Shown piece after piece: positions 25,508-34,966 of a DNA stretch of 64,000 nt. The number at the start of each line of letters is the position of its first letter. The first letter of the stretch is position 1. Made by a program: the position numbers and the translations under genes. The notes beneath the pieces are model-generated. The model saw only the letters and a program-made list of their open reading frames with translations, was not told the origin of the DNA and did no database searches. This DNA is from Companilactobacillus mishanensis (GTDB lineage Bacteria; Bacillota; Bacilli; Lactobacillales; Lactobacillaceae), in the NCBI RefSeq assembly GCF_003946505.1, contig NZ_RHON01000004.1:124001-188000 (forward strand), given 5' to 3'.

Positions 25508-26287
25508 CTATCCAAACATCTTATTCTCATGATTAATTGATGTTGATGTCAGTAAATCTACTATTTCATCAATCAATATGTCAGAAACATTTTCGTCATC
25601 ACGGAATTCTTTCTTCAGTTCACTGCGCATTTGATCCATACGTCCGTGTTGTACAACGGATAGGCCGGTATCTTTTTTTACGTCAGCAATTTCTTTTACG
25701 ACAGTTAAACGTTCTGAAATTAGATTAACGATTTGGTGATCTAAACTGTCGATCTCACTTCTTAATGAAACTAGTGCGTTGTCTGGAGAAAATAGTTTGA
25801 TAACTTCTTGAACGATTTTCTCTGGTCGTTTGCCGTTTGTTTGAATAGTTGAGTCAGCCAAACTTGAGTATAACGGTTCGCGTAATGCCCAACGATCCAT
25901 CAATTGTTTCATAGATAATTGGCGAAGTAGAGGACGTTCAGTATCGGTAGCCAAGCGGCTGATGACCGTTGCCAAGTCGGCTTGTAGGAAGATAACAGTT
26001 GCATCACTTTTGGCAATGATCTCACGGTTGATATCAGATTCGACGATACCACCACCAGTACTGATAACACCTGAATTTTGCAGGCGGTCTTCGAGTACTT
26101 TGGTTTCCATCGTGCGGAAAGCTTTTTCACCGTTGTCTGCCATGAAGCTCTTGATTGATGTTCCAGTTTCCTTGACGAATTCATCATCTAAATCTAAAAA
26201 TTGTTGTTTAGTTTCTTTAGCCAATTGTTGTCCGACAGTTGTTTTGCCGGCACCCATAAAGCCTATCAATATTATTGTGTTAGTCAT
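25508..26287 (-). CDS. aroK: Shikimate kinase fused to chorismate mutase
   Basis: About 259 residues. The N-terminal domain (1-168) is shikimate kinase: P-loop GFMGAGKT, DLDDEF, STGGGIV and the lid arginines. The C-terminal domain (about 172-255) is an AroQ-class chorismate mutase: LRSEIDSLDHQIVNLISERL with the catalytic Arg/Lys pattern and GRMDQM. The fusion joins shikimate phosphorylation to chorismate-to-prephenate conversion, supplying TyrA encoded just upstream. ATG 26287 overlaps the tyrA stop by 8 bp; a GTG four codons earlier is an alternative. Last gene of the aromatic operon. Chorismate mutase is more often fused to DAHP synthase or prephenate dehydratase. Confidence 0.9.
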   Translation of the reverse strand: MTNTIILIGFMGAGKTTVGQQLAKETKQQFLDLDDEFVKETGTSIKSFMADNGEKAFRTMETKVLEDRLQNSGVISTGGGIVESDINREIIAKSDATVIFLQADLATVISRLATDTERPLLRQLSMKQLMDRWALREPLYSSLADSTIQTNGKRPEKIVQEVIKLFSPDNALVSLRSEIDSLDHQIVNLISERLTVVKEIADVKKDTGLSVVQHGRMDQMRSELKKEFRDDENVSDILIDEIVDLLTSTSINHENKMFG

Positions 26288-27122
26288 TTTTAGATTCACC
26301 GACCTGTTCTCTAATTTCTTGTGCGTTTGTAAGTTTGTTATTTAAAACTTTAGTGTCACCGTCTGCGATAGCTGCTCGATAATCTTTAAGTGTATCTATC
26401 ATCGTATCCATGGCGGTCAGGACTTGTTCTTGATTTGTCATTAGGATCCCGGTCCACAAATCGGGACTTGAGTTGGCAATTCTAGTAGTATCTTTGAATC
26501 CACCAGCTACTCGTTGTTGCCAAGTTAATTGATTATTTGGAAGTATTTGGTCAACTGAATCGGTCATTGCGAAAGCAACGATGTGAGGTAGGTCACTGAT
26601 TCCAGAAATCAATCGATCATGCTCTTCGGCTGACATTAATTGGAAAATTGATCCTAATGATTTTAGCATGGAGCTTGCTCTGGTAGCTACTATTTGTTTT
26701 CCAACTAAGAAGAACGGAGCTCCGATAAACATATCTTTATTACGGTTGTCGATTCCTTCTTGATCAGTTCCAATCATCGGATGTCCACCGATAAAGTTGT
26801 CCAATCCTTCAGCATGTTTCATGATTTCTGTCTTAGTAGAACCGATATCAACTATCACTGCATTTTCTTTGACCGGTAATTTTTTGAGAAGTTCCATAGC
26901 TTCGATAATGTATGGAACATGTGCACTCAATACTATTACGTCAGCGTCAGCAACCGTGGCTTCATCGAAGTGTCCTTCGACGTTGATAACATTTTCGATT
27001 AATGCCGTTTCAATAGTATCCGGATCAGGGTCAATGCCGGTAACAAAAAAACGATTTGATTTTAAATTTTCGGCAATCGAGCTACCCATAGCTCCAAGAC
27101 CATCAACTATTGCTTTTTTCAT
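26280..27122 (-). CDS. tyrA: Prephenate dehydrogenase
   Basis: 280 residues. N-terminal Rossmann domain (VDGLGAMGSSIA), IVDIGSTKTEIM and GGHPMIGTDQEGI active-site motifs (His and Ser of prephenate dehydrogenases), then an all-helical dimerisation domain. Converts prephenate to 4-hydroxyphenylpyruvate for tyrosine. No ACT domain is visible, so feedback control is probably elsewhere. Three bp after aroA; overlaps aroK/CM by 8 bp. Confidence 0.93.
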   Translation of the reverse strand: MKKAIVDGLGAMGSSIAENLKSNRFFVTGIDPDPDTIETALIENVINVEGHFDEATVADADVIVLSAHVPYIIEAMELLKKLPVKENAVIVDIGSTKTEIMKHAEGLDNFIGGHPMIGTDQEGIDNRNKDMFIGAPFFLVGKQIVATRASSMLKSLGSIFQLMSAEEHDRLISGISDLPHIVAFAMTDSVDQILPNNQLTWQQRVAGGFKDTTRIANSSPDLWTGILMTNQEQVLTAMDTMIDTLKDYRAAIADGDTKVLNNKLTNAQEIREQVGESKND

Positions 27123-27125
27123 AAT

Positions 27126-28409
27126 TTATACAAGTCCTTCTAAGTTTTCGAAAAATGTTGGATATGAGATTTTGACACTGTCGTCATCGTCCAAAATAAC
27201 TGAACCGTCCGTGATAAGTGCGGCAATGCTCAGCATCATTGCGATTCGATGATCGCCGTGTCCGAAGACGTGAATGTTATCTGACTGTAGTGGAGTTCCA
27301 CCATTAATGATGAATCCGTCGGATGTTGGAGTGACATCGGCACCTAATTTGGTTAGTTCTTCTTGAACTGTTTCGATACGGTCAGTTTCCTTAACATGCA
27401 ATTCTGCCGCATCCTTGATAACGGTGGTTCCAGTTGCTTGCGTGGCTGCCAAAACGATTATCGGTAATTCATCTATTAATGAAGGAATGATACTTCCTCC
27501 AACTTCGATGCCGTGTAATTGGCTAGTGGTGACGGTGATATCAGCGATAGGTTCACCGAAATCATCCTTCATATCGATTGAAATATTGGCTCCCATTTCT
27601 TTCAAAACAGTTATGATACCGGTTCTGGTTTCATTGACGCCGACATTTTTTATCTTCAACTTACTATTTGGGGTAATCAATCCAGCCACGATCCAGAAAG
27701 CTGCGGATGAAATGTCGCCAGGGACTTCAATTTCGGTTGGCTGTAAAGTTTGGTCAGCAGGGATGTGAATCGTATCTCCCTCAATATCTACTTTGACTCC
27801 GAATTTTGGCAACATAGCTTCAGTGTGATTTCTTGTGTGGAAACTATCGGTCAGGCTGACGTCTGAGCCGGCTGCTAATCCAGCTAATAGAATTGAACTT
27901 TTAACTTGGGCTGAACCGACTTTTAAAGTCTGTGCAAATTTACTTGCGATTTTTGATTGATGTATTTGAAGTGGTAAGTGTCCATTTTGACTGTCGATAT
28001 TTGCCCCAATTTCGGTCAATGGATCAATGATTCGGTCCATCGGACGTTTCGAAAGGCTGTTGTCGCCATGAACTTCAGCTTCGATATCTGCTCCTGCCAT
28101 CAATCCAGTCAGTAATCTCGTAGACGTTCCAGAATTACCCATGTCTAGTGGAATGTTAGGTTTTTTCAGTCCGCGTATTCCGTGCCCCACAACTTCAGTG
28201 ACTGTATCAGATTTGATGTCTATGTCGGCACCGAGTGATCTTAAAACGTTCATCGTACTCGTAACGTCAGCTGAATCTAATCGATTTAAAATTGTTGTCG
28301 TGCCATTTGCCATGGCTCCAAACATCAATGCTCGATGAGATATGCTTTTGTCGCCAGGTACGATAAGTGATCCGTTAAGACCTTGTTTTGCTGTGGGCAA
28401 TGATTTCAT
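27126..28409 (-). CDS. aroA: 3-phosphoshikimate 1-carboxyvinyltransferase (EPSP synthase)
   Basis: 427 residues. PGDKSISHRALM at the N-terminus binds shikimate-3-phosphate and PEP; MGNSGTSTRLLTGL and the late HGDHRIAMML are hallmark EPSP synthase motifs. Sixth enzyme of the shikimate pathway. SD AAGGAGT. Tightly packed between aroB and tyrA. Confidence 0.96.
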   Translation of the reverse strand: MKSLPTAKQGLNGSLIVPGDKSISHRALMFGAMANGTTTILNRLDSADVTSTMNVLRSLGADIDIKSDTVTEVVGHGIRGLKKPNIPLDMGNSGTSTRLLTGLMAGADIEAEVHGDNSLSKRPMDRIIDPLTEIGANIDSQNGHLPLQIHQSKIASKFAQTLKVGSAQVKSSILLAGLAAGSDVSLTDSFHTRNHTEAMLPKFGVKVDIEGDTIHIPADQTLQPTEIEVPGDISSAAFWIVAGLITPNSKLKIKNVGVNETRTGIITVLKEMGANISIDMKDDFGEPIADITVTTSQLHGIEVGGSIIPSLIDELPIIVLAATQATGTTVIKDAAELHVKETDRIETVQEELTKLGADVTPTSDGFIINGGTPLQSDNIHVFGHGDHRIAMMLSIAALITDGSVILDDDDSVKISYPTFFENLEGLV

Positions 28410-28436
28410 GGGTAAAACTCCTTAGATATTTTCTGA

Positions 28437-29507
28437 TTAGTTATTAGTAATAGTAGAAACAAACTCTGGCATGTCTGTCAGTTTAGTAGGGACAATTTTT
28501 GGTTGTCCGATATCAGTTAAAGCGACTAGATTCAAAATTCCATGTTGGTTTTTCTTGTCATTTTTTAGATGGTCGAAAAACTCTGGAGTTCCAATCAACT
28601 TTGAAGAGGTCGGTAAGCCGACAGCCTCAAGACGTTTGCGAATATCTTCAGTCACGTGCTTAGGAGTGATTTTAGTAGCTTCGAAGCATTCAGAAATTGT
28701 TACCATGCCGACTGCGACTGCTTCGCCGTGCATCAATTTACCATCAGCTAATAATTCGATTGCGTGTCCTAAAGTGTGGCCAAAGTTGAGAATGCGACGA
28801 AGATTGCTTTCTTTTTCATCTTGCATAACCACGTTAGCTTTGAATCCGACTGAACGTTCGATCAATTCTTGAGCATTGCTTAAGATATCATCCACTTTGG
28901 AAATTTTTCCAGTGAGTTCGAAGAAATCTCCGCCTACTAAAGCACTACATTTAACAACTTCGCCGTAACCTTCGACAAGATTTCTTTCAGATAAACTGTT
29001 TAAGAAAATCGGGTCGATCACGACTAGATCTGGTTGATAGAATGAGCCGATAATATTTTTAACTTTACCAAGATTGACGGCGGTTTTGCCACCAACGCTT
29101 GAGTCGACCATAGCAGTTAGGGAAGTGGCGATTTGGATAAAAGCAATCCCACGCATGTAGAGACTAGCGACAGTTCCGGATAGGTCACCGACAACTCCAC
29201 CGCCTAAAGCAATTACGCCATCGCCACGTGTGAAGCCGTTATCTGCCATTTTTTGGATTATTTTTCCAACGTAGTCGAGGCTCTTTGAATGTTCTCCGAC
29301 TGGAACGGTAGCAGTGATAACGTCGAATTTAGCTTTTTTCAGTAGATTGACGGTCGTATGTAAGTAAAGATCACCAACTTGTTCATCGGTTATAACGATG
29401 ACTTTTCTGTTTGACCAAACTTCTTGGACTAATTGTCCGATCTGGCGATTCAAGCCCATTTCGATTTTCACATCGTATTGTTTATCAGGTAGAGTTACGG
29501 TTATCAT
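28437..29507 (-). CDS. aroB: 3-dehydroquinate synthase
   Basis: 356 residues. GGGVVGDLSGTVAS binds NAD, DSSVGGKTAVN is the substrate loop, and GHTLGHAIE plus the upstream Glu give the metal site. Second step of the shikimate pathway. Its ATG abuts the aroF stop. Confidence 0.96.
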   Translation of the reverse strand: MITVTLPDKQYDVKIEMGLNRQIGQLVQEVWSNRKVIVITDEQVGDLYLHTTVNLLKKAKFDVITATVPVGEHSKSLDYVGKIIQKMADNGFTRGDGVIALGGGVVGDLSGTVASLYMRGIAFIQIATSLTAMVDSSVGGKTAVNLGKVKNIIGSFYQPDLVVIDPIFLNSLSERNLVEGYGEVVKCSALVGGDFFELTGKISKVDDILSNAQELIERSVGFKANVVMQDEKESNLRRILNFGHTLGHAIELLADGKLMHGEAVAVGMVTISECFEATKITPKHVTEDIRKRLEAVGLPTSSKLIGTPEFFDHLKNDKKNQHGILNLVALTDIGQPKIVPTKLTDMPEFVSTITNN

Positions 29508-30500
29508 TTATTTCTCTTCTTTCACTAAGTTGTGGATGTCAGTTGCAACGTGTGCCAAATGGTCGAATTGTTCAGGTGTAAGAGCTTGTTTACCATCAAC
29601 AAAGGCTTCCTTTGGATGATTGTGGATTTCTACCATCAAGCCATCAGCACCAGCAGCGGCAGCAGCAAGGCCAATTGGTTCAACAAATTTTGTTACACCA
29701 GCGGCGTGTGATGGGTCGCCGATAACTGGGTAGTGAGTTAAATCTTTTAAAACAGGAATTGCAGAAACATCGAATGTATTACGAGTGTATTTGTTGTCGA
29801 AAGTTCTAATTCCACGTTCCATCAAGATGATTTGGTGGTTACCACCGGCAGCAATGTATTCAGATGCGTTCAATAGGTCATCGATAGTTGCTGACATACC
29901 ACGTTTTAGAACGACTGGTTTGTTAGTTTTACCAACGGCTTTTAACAAAGCAAAGTTTTGCATGTTACGAGTACCAATTTGGAAAATATCTGTGTATTTG
30001 TCGATCATTTCTAAGTCTCTGGTATCCATGATTTCAGTAACCATGTCCATGCCTAATTTGTCAGCAGCTTCACGGTGCCATTTGAGTCCTTCTTCACCAA
30101 GGCCTTGGAAACTGTATGGGTTTGTACGGGGTTTGAATGAACCACCACGGAGCAATGTTGCACCTGATGCTTGAACATCTTTACCCATTAAGAGTACGTG
30201 TTCTGCGGATTCGATTGAATCTGGTCCGGCAATCAAGGCGAAACCTCCGTCACCGATAACACTATGTTTTGTTTTGATAACAGTGTTTTCTGGGTGGAAT
30301 AAACGGCTGGCTTGAATAGCTGCTGGATGATCAGTAATAACTTGTTTTACATTATCGATTTTGAAAGGTACATCTTCCAAAGCTTTTTGATCGACGAAAC
30401 CAACACGGTCATTATGTTGGAATACATGTTCCAATTTGTTTTCTGTTGCTTGTTGCATCACTTTGTTAGCGTCTTCTACATTCTTTAATTCGATTATCAT
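29508..30500 (-). CDS. aroF: DAHP synthase, type I-beta with N-terminal ferredoxin-like domain
   Basis: 330 residues. Residues 1-70 resemble the ferredoxin-like regulatory extension of Thermotoga-type DAHP synthase; the barrel carries AGPDSIES, LRGGSFKPRTNPYSF, LKRGMSAT and GDPSHAAG. Condenses erythrose-4-phosphate and PEP. The extension is the usual site for Tyr/Phe feedback in this class (family knowledge). The gene lies next to aroE and tkt; tkt supplies the erythrose-4-phosphate. Confidence 0.94.
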   Translation of the reverse strand: MIIELKNVEDANKVMQQATENKLEHVFQHNDRVGFVDQKALEDVPFKIDNVKQVITDHPAAIQASRLFHPENTVIKTKHSVIGDGGFALIAGPDSIESAEHVLLMGKDVQASGATLLRGGSFKPRTNPYSFQGLGEEGLKWHREAADKLGMDMVTEIMDTRDLEMIDKYTDIFQIGTRNMQNFALLKAVGKTNKPVVLKRGMSATIDDLLNASEYIAAGGNHQIILMERGIRTFDNKYTRNTFDVSAIPVLKDLTHYPVIGDPSHAAGVTKFVEPIGLAAAAAGADGLMVEIHNHPKEAFVDGKQALTPEQFDHLAHVATDIHNLVKEEK

Positions 30501-30524
30501 TATTTAAATTCCTCTTTTGTTTTT

Positions 30525-31334
30525 TTAGTTTTTTACCATTTTTGTCATTAAATCAATTGGTGCTGTCTTATTGAACCATACCTCAAAGCTCAAAGCACCT
30601 TGTGCAATCAACATGTTCAATCCGTTTTCAGCGCTAAGCCCGGCCTGACGAGCAAAGTTGATAAATGTCGTGGGATTGTCACGGTAGATAATATCCACTA
30701 CATGAGCGGGTTTGGTTACTTTGTTAAAATCTGCTTGAGTCAAAATACTCTTATCGTCTCTCATACCAACATTTGTGGCATTGATGATCAAATCTGCGTT
30801 TGGAAGCGCGTCATCAATTTCTGCTAAGTCTTCCAAATTTATGTTGAATAATGATTTGATCTGTTGTGCGTGGGATTCGAATCTTTCTGAATTACGATTG
30901 AAAATTCTGATATTGGTATTTTCCGGCTTGTAAGCTAGGATTGCTCGAGCAGCTCCACCGGAGCCAATCAGGATAACGTTCTTGGGCGAATTGTTGATAG
31001 TTTGCCAGAAGCCCAAACCATCAGTTGATGTCCCGATGAATTTGTCACCAACACGTTTAACTGTATTGACCGATTTTAATTTTTTTGCCATCGGGTCGAT
31101 TTCGTCGAGAAAGTCGAGGATTTGATTCTTGTATGGCATTGTCACATTGAAACCACTGATGTGTTGCTGTTTTAATTTTGAAATTTCTTTCTTAAGCTTA
31201 TCAGGTGCGAATTCAAAAGCTTTGTATTCAGCGTTGATATCGCAATCTTTCATCGCGGCATTTTGCATCAATGGTGATTTAGAATGATTGGCTGGAAAAC
31301 CGATAACACCGTACAAGTTTTTTTCTATATCCAT
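30525..31334 (-). CDS. aroE: Shikimate dehydrogenase
   Basis: 269 residues. GFPANHSKSPLMQNA (Ser-x-Ser shikimate site), FNVTMPYKNQ (catalytic Lys), LIGSGGAARAIL (NADP loop) and NATNVGM. Reduces 3-dehydroshikimate. SD AAGGAAA; only 4 bp separate it from tkt. No aroD (3-dehydroquinate dehydratase), the step before, occurs in the window. Confidence 0.95.
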   Translation of the reverse strand: MDIEKNLYGVIGFPANHSKSPLMQNAAMKDCDINAEYKAFEFAPDKLKKEISKLKQQHISGFNVTMPYKNQILDFLDEIDPMAKKLKSVNTVKRVGDKFIGTSTDGLGFWQTINNSPKNVILIGSGGAARAILAYKPENTNIRIFNRNSERFESHAQQIKSLFNINLEDLAEIDDALPNADLIINATNVGMRDDKSILTQADFNKVTKPAHVVDIIYRDNPTTFINFARQAGLSAENGLNMLIAQGALSFEVWFNKTAPIDLMTKMVKN

Positions 31335-31338
31335 TTCC

Positions 31339-33309
31339 TTATCCTACTTTCTCCATCTTGAAGAGGAGATTCTTAACTTCAGCGACAACATCATCAACAG
31401 TGAAGTCGAAGTTTTCTATAACAACATCAGAAGCTCCGGATTTTCCGAAACTGTCGATACCGATGATTTTACCGTCAAGGCCAACGATGTTAGCCCAACC
31501 GAGTGAACTTCCCATTTCAACTGCGATCCTACGACGTTGATTGTTAGGGAGAACACTTTCACGGTAGAGAACATCTTGTTGCATGAATTTGGCTTGATCA
31601 GGCATTGAAACGACACGTGTGAAGATGTTTTGAGCTTCAAGCTCTTTTTGTGCTTCCAATGTTAAAGCCAATTCTGTTCCGGTTGCCATCAGGATGGCTG
31701 ACAATTTACCTTTTTCAAACGATGCAACGTAGCCACCGCGCTTTTCTAATAATGTGGCTGAATTGTCGCTTGGTAATTCGACGATATCTTGGCGGCTGAG
31801 GAACATTACTGTTGGACGGTCAACTGATTCAACGGCCATCTTCCATGCTGAAACAATTTCGTTAGGACTTCCAGGTCTAACTACATTTAAGTTAGGGATA
31901 CTTTGAAGTCCGGCTAGTTGTTCGATAGGTTGATGTGTTGATCCATCTTGTCCAACGGCGATTGAATCGTGTGTGAAGATGTAGATGACTGGAAGCTTTT
32001 GTAGTGCACTCAATCTGATTGCGGCCTTCATGTAGTCTGAGAAGACTGCGAAAGTTGAACCGAATACTTTCAAACCACCGTGTAAGGCGATACCATTCAT
32101 GATTGTGCTCATTCCGAATTCGTGAACACCGAAGGGGATGTTTTTACCTAATGGATTGTCAGCTGAGAATGTGCCACCATCGGTAATTTCTGTTTTAGTT
32201 GATGAGGCTAAGTCAGCAGCTCCACCGATCAAATTAGGAACTTGTTTAGCAAGGTCGTTCAAAGCTGTATGTCCAATGTTTCTACCACCAGCGGCAGTAC
32301 CAACTTTGAATGTCTCTAGTTTGCTTTCATCTACTTTGACGTTGCTACCGAAGTCACGGAGAATTTCAGCTTTGTCAGAACTTGCATCGAATTCTTTTTC
32401 CCAAGCTTGATGAGCAGCAATTCCTCTGTCACCGACTTTTTCATGGAAAGAAGCTTCAATTTCAGCTGGAATTTCGAATGGTGCTAAGTGCCAATCCAAG
32501 TTATCTTCCAAAACACTCAAGGCTTCGTCATTTAATGGAGCGCCGTGAACTTTGTTTGTTCCTTCGTTGGGAGCACCTTCACCGATAATTGTTTGAATTT
32601 CGATGAATGCTGGATTTGGTGATGCTTTGGCTTTTGTGATAGCTGCGTCGATTGCATCGATGTCATCGCCATCTTCAACTAGGAAAGTATCGAATCCGTA
32701 TGATGCAAAGCGTTGACGTTCGTTAGTTTTGAATGAACGACTTGTTGGTCCATCTAATGAAACTTCGTTTGAATCGTAGAGAACTACTAACTTGTTCAAG
32801 TTGTTTATTCCGGCAAATTCAGCAGCTTCATGAGAAATTCCTTCCATTAAGTCTCCATCGCCAACGATTGCGAATGTATTGTGGTCCATCAATTTTCCAA
32901 ATTGTTTTTCTAATCTCTTTTGTGCGACTGCCATACCAACTGCCATCCCTAAGCCTTGGCCAAGTGGTCCAGTAGTTGCGTCAACACCAGGTGTAACTCC
33001 GAATTCGGGATGTCCTGGTGTACGTGATCCCATTTTTCTGAATGATTTAAGATCGTTGATACTTACGTCGAAACCTGATAAGTGGAGGTGACTGTATAGA
33101 AGAGCTGATCCATGTCCGGCTGATAAAACTAAACGATCTCGATTGATCCATTTTGGTGATGTTGGGTCTACTACTAAGTGTCTTGTTGCCAATGTGTATA
33201 ACATTGGTGCGACGCTTAGTACGATTCCGGGATGACCTGAGTTTGCGTTTGAGATAGCGTCGATTGCTAACATTTTAAGTGCTTTTATATTTCGTGTGTC
33301 CTCTTCCAT
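31339..33309 (-). CDS. tkt: Transketolase
   Basis: 656 residues. N-terminal thiamine-diphosphate domain with SGHPGIVLS, GPLGQGLGMAVG and GDGDLMEG...N (Mg/TPP), then the pyrimidine-binding domain (FGVHEFGMSTIMNG, FTHDSIAVGQDGSTHQPIEQL) and the C-terminal domain. Makes erythrose-4-phosphate, the DAHP synthase substrate. Placement inside an aromatic operon ties precursor supply to amino acid demand; a housekeeping transketolase may exist elsewhere. Confidence 0.95.
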   Translation of the reverse strand: MEEDTRNIKALKMLAIDAISNANSGHPGIVLSVAPMLYTLATRHLVVDPTSPKWINRDRLVLSAGHGSALLYSHLHLSGFDVSINDLKSFRKMGSRTPGHPEFGVTPGVDATTGPLGQGLGMAVGMAVAQKRLEKQFGKLMDHNTFAIVGDGDLMEGISHEAAEFAGINNLNKLVVLYDSNEVSLDGPTSRSFKTNERQRFASYGFDTFLVEDGDDIDAIDAAITKAKASPNPAFIEIQTIIGEGAPNEGTNKVHGAPLNDEALSVLEDNLDWHLAPFEIPAEIEASFHEKVGDRGIAAHQAWEKEFDASSDKAEILRDFGSNVKVDESKLETFKVGTAAGGRNIGHTALNDLAKQVPNLIGGAADLASSTKTEITDGGTFSADNPLGKNIPFGVHEFGMSTIMNGIALHGGLKVFGSTFAVFSDYMKAAIRLSALQKLPVIYIFTHDSIAVGQDGSTHQPIEQLAGLQSIPNLNVVRPGSPNEIVSAWKMAVESVDRPTVMFLSRQDIVELPSDNSATLLEKRGGYVASFEKGKLSAILMATGTELALTLEAQKELEAQNIFTRVVSMPDQAKFMQQDVLYRESVLPNNQRRRIAVEMGSSLGWANIVGLDGKIIGIDSFGKSGASDVVIENFDFTVDDVVAEVKNLLFKMEKVG

Positions 33310-33336
33310 AATTGTTCTCCTCTTATAACATAATTT

Positions 33337-34515
33337 TTAGAATTCCTTTATTTCTTCTCTGTAGGCTGTTAGTTGTTCTTTTAATCTGCCTAAGTTATCT
33401 GTATCAAATTTATCTAAGATTGCCTTAGCAAGCTCGATTGCTACCATATGCTCGGCAATCACTGCTGCGGCTGTTACTGCGGTAGTGTCTGATCTTTCGA
33501 TGCTGGCTTTGTGATCCTCATGTGTATCTATATCAACTGAGTGCATCGGACGATAAAGTGTTGGGATAGGTTTGACGACACCTCTTACGGCTATCATTTC
33601 ACCAGTAGTCATGCCACCTTCGAAACCTCCCAAGTTGTCAGAGCCTCGATAAAATCCTTTATCTTCTGACCAAAAGATTTCATCCATTACTTCGCTACCA
33701 AATTTTTCTGAATTATTGAAGCCTCCTCCGAAATCAACTCCTTTAAAGGCATTGATTCCGACGATTGCTCTAGCAATTTTTGCATCCAGCTTATCGTCAG
33801 CTGTCACATAAGAGCCAAGACCGGCAGGAACACCAGTTGCGAAAACTTGAACTGTACCTCCAACGGTGTTGCCTTCTTTTTTAGCTTTATCGATGACAGC
33901 TTGCATTTCGTTATCAGTTTCTTCATCTAGTGTTCTAGTTTCGAAACTCTCTGTTTGTTGGCGTAAATCGTTTAGGGTATTAAACGCTGTTAGATGCTCC
34001 AACTTAGTTTTTGCAGGACCGATGTTTAAGACGAATCCGTGAACATCGATTCCTAATTCTTTTAATAGTTGTTTAGCAACAGCTCCAACTGCGACTCTCA
34101 TAACTGTTTCTCTGGCTGATGATCTTTCCAAAACATTTCTCAAATCACTGAAATGACGATATTTCATTCCGCCAACTAAATCGGCATGTCCTGGTCTAGG
34201 TCTCATAACTTTTCTAACTGAATTTTCATCGGTGGCTGGTTCGTTAGGATCCATGATGCTGGCCCAGTGATTATGGTCATCGTTGTGAACGTTCAATGTA
34301 ATAGGTGAGCCTAAAGTAGTTTGGTGTCTTACACCTGATAGAAATTTAACAGTGTCACTTTCAATAACTTGACGTTGACCACGTCCGTAGCCATGTTGAC
34401 GACGAGATAATTCTTTATTTACATCTTGTTCAGTAAGATGAAGTCCTGAAGGAATTCCTTCAATAATTGCGATTTCTTCTGGTCCGTGGCTTTCTCCGGC
34501 AGTCATATATTTCAT
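33337..34515 (-). CDS. aroC: Chorismate synthase
   Basis: 392 residues. TAGESHGP, RRQHGYGRGQRQ, RSSARETVMRVA and RPMHSVD are the FMN/EPSP-binding signatures. Last common step, making chorismate. First structural gene of the aromatic operon, behind a long structured leader with a Trp-Tyr4-Phe leader peptide. SD AAAGAGG. Confidence 0.96.
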   Translation of the reverse strand: MKYMTAGESHGPEEIAIIEGIPSGLHLTEQDVNKELSRRQHGYGRGQRQVIESDTVKFLSGVRHQTTLGSPITLNVHNDDHNHWASIMDPNEPATDENSVRKVMRPRPGHADLVGGMKYRHFSDLRNVLERSSARETVMRVAVGAVAKQLLKELGIDVHGFVLNIGPAKTKLEHLTAFNTLNDLRQQTESFETRTLDEETDNEMQAVIDKAKKEGNTVGGTVQVFATGVPAGLGSYVTADDKLDAKIARAIVGINAFKGVDFGGGFNNSEKFGSEVMDEIFWSEDKGFYRGSDNLGGFEGGMTTGEMIAVRGVVKPIPTLYRPMHSVDIDTHEDHKASIERSDTTAVTAAAVIAEHMVAIELAKAILDKFDTDNLGRLKEQLTAYREEIKEF

Positions 34516-34547
34516 TTTGTATACCTCTTTGATTTTTAGTCTTTCTA

Positions 34548-34706
34548 AGCGCGGAGCGCTAATCTAGGTTTCTCGATAAACTCTGGTTCTTTTCAATCTG
34601 AACGTAAATGCCCTTGGCATTTGCGTAAGTCTCTCTATGTGCGAAGCACTTAGAGAGACTAAAATAGCGGCCAACTAAGTGTGAAGAAACACTTGGTCGG
34701 CCGCTA
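34548..34706 (-). promoter_or_regulatory. Structured leader of the aromatic operon (terminator and late hairpins)
   Basis: On the minus-strand transcript, in order: a strong stem at 34706-34665 (TAGCGGCCGACCAAGTGT / ACACTTAGTTGGCCGCTA) followed by TTTTAG; a stem at 34660-34628 (AGTCTCTCTA...GTGC / GCAC...TAGAGAGACT); a stem at 34626-34602 (AAATGCC/GGCATTT); and AGCGC/GCGCT at 34560-34548. The TTTTAGTCT arm after the first stem can also pair with AGACTAAAA next to the aroC SD. The first stem is the proposed attenuator; its U-tract is weak. Confidence 0.6.
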
Positions 34707-34735
34707 AATAAACAAACAGTCAATGAAAATAATGT

Positions 34736-34867
34736 CTTACTCAACCAAGTGTGATGTTAAAAGAATTCCACTCGATCAAGTAGTAAGCATCTTAAATTGC
34801 TACTATTCCACGAGTGCGCCGTGACCGACGCACCCTTGGGTGACTCGGTCACTTCTCGAAATAGTAG
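34736..34867 (-). promoter_or_regulatory. Alternative antiterminator hairpins of the aromatic leader
   Basis: A:B is a long stem 34867-34800 (CTACTATT/AATAGTAG, GTGACCGA/TCGGTCAC) whose A arm lies in the Tyr-Tyr-Phe codons. B (34798-34804) can instead pair with C (34779-34789). C (34782-34787, CTTACT) otherwise pairs with D (34736-34741, AGTAAG). Freed D-flank (34744-34752, ACACTTGGT) is perfectly complementary to the 5' arm of the terminator (34689-34697, ACCAAGTGT). Confidence 0.6.
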
Positions 34868-34920
34868 TAATACCATGATGAAGATATGCTTAACGGTTGA
34901 TTGTTAACAGACATTATCAT
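34849..34920 (-). CDS. Aromatic leader peptide (23 aa, ...SSSWYYYYFEK)
   Basis: Minus-strand frame from ATG 34920 to TGA 34849, behind AGGA at about 7 bp. Residues 16-21 are Trp-Tyr-Tyr-Tyr-Tyr-Phe, an extreme run of exactly the amino acids made by the downstream operon. The stop codon and the Tyr codons lie inside the 5' arm of the first leader hairpin, so ribosome stalling here would change RNA folding. This is the classic layout of a ribosome-mediated attenuator; function is inferred. Confidence 0.8.
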   Translation of the reverse strand: MIMSVNNQPLSISSSWYYYYFEK

Positions 34921-34966
34921 TATTAGTCCTGCTTTCATAAATTTAATCAATTTCTAATTTTCATAT

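Noticed and set aside
34799..34867. T-box riboswitch in the aro leader
   Set aside because: An AGGGTG stretch caught the eye, but no full T-box (AGGGTGG-N-ACCGCGG) or specifier stem I is present; the leader-peptide model explains the structure better.
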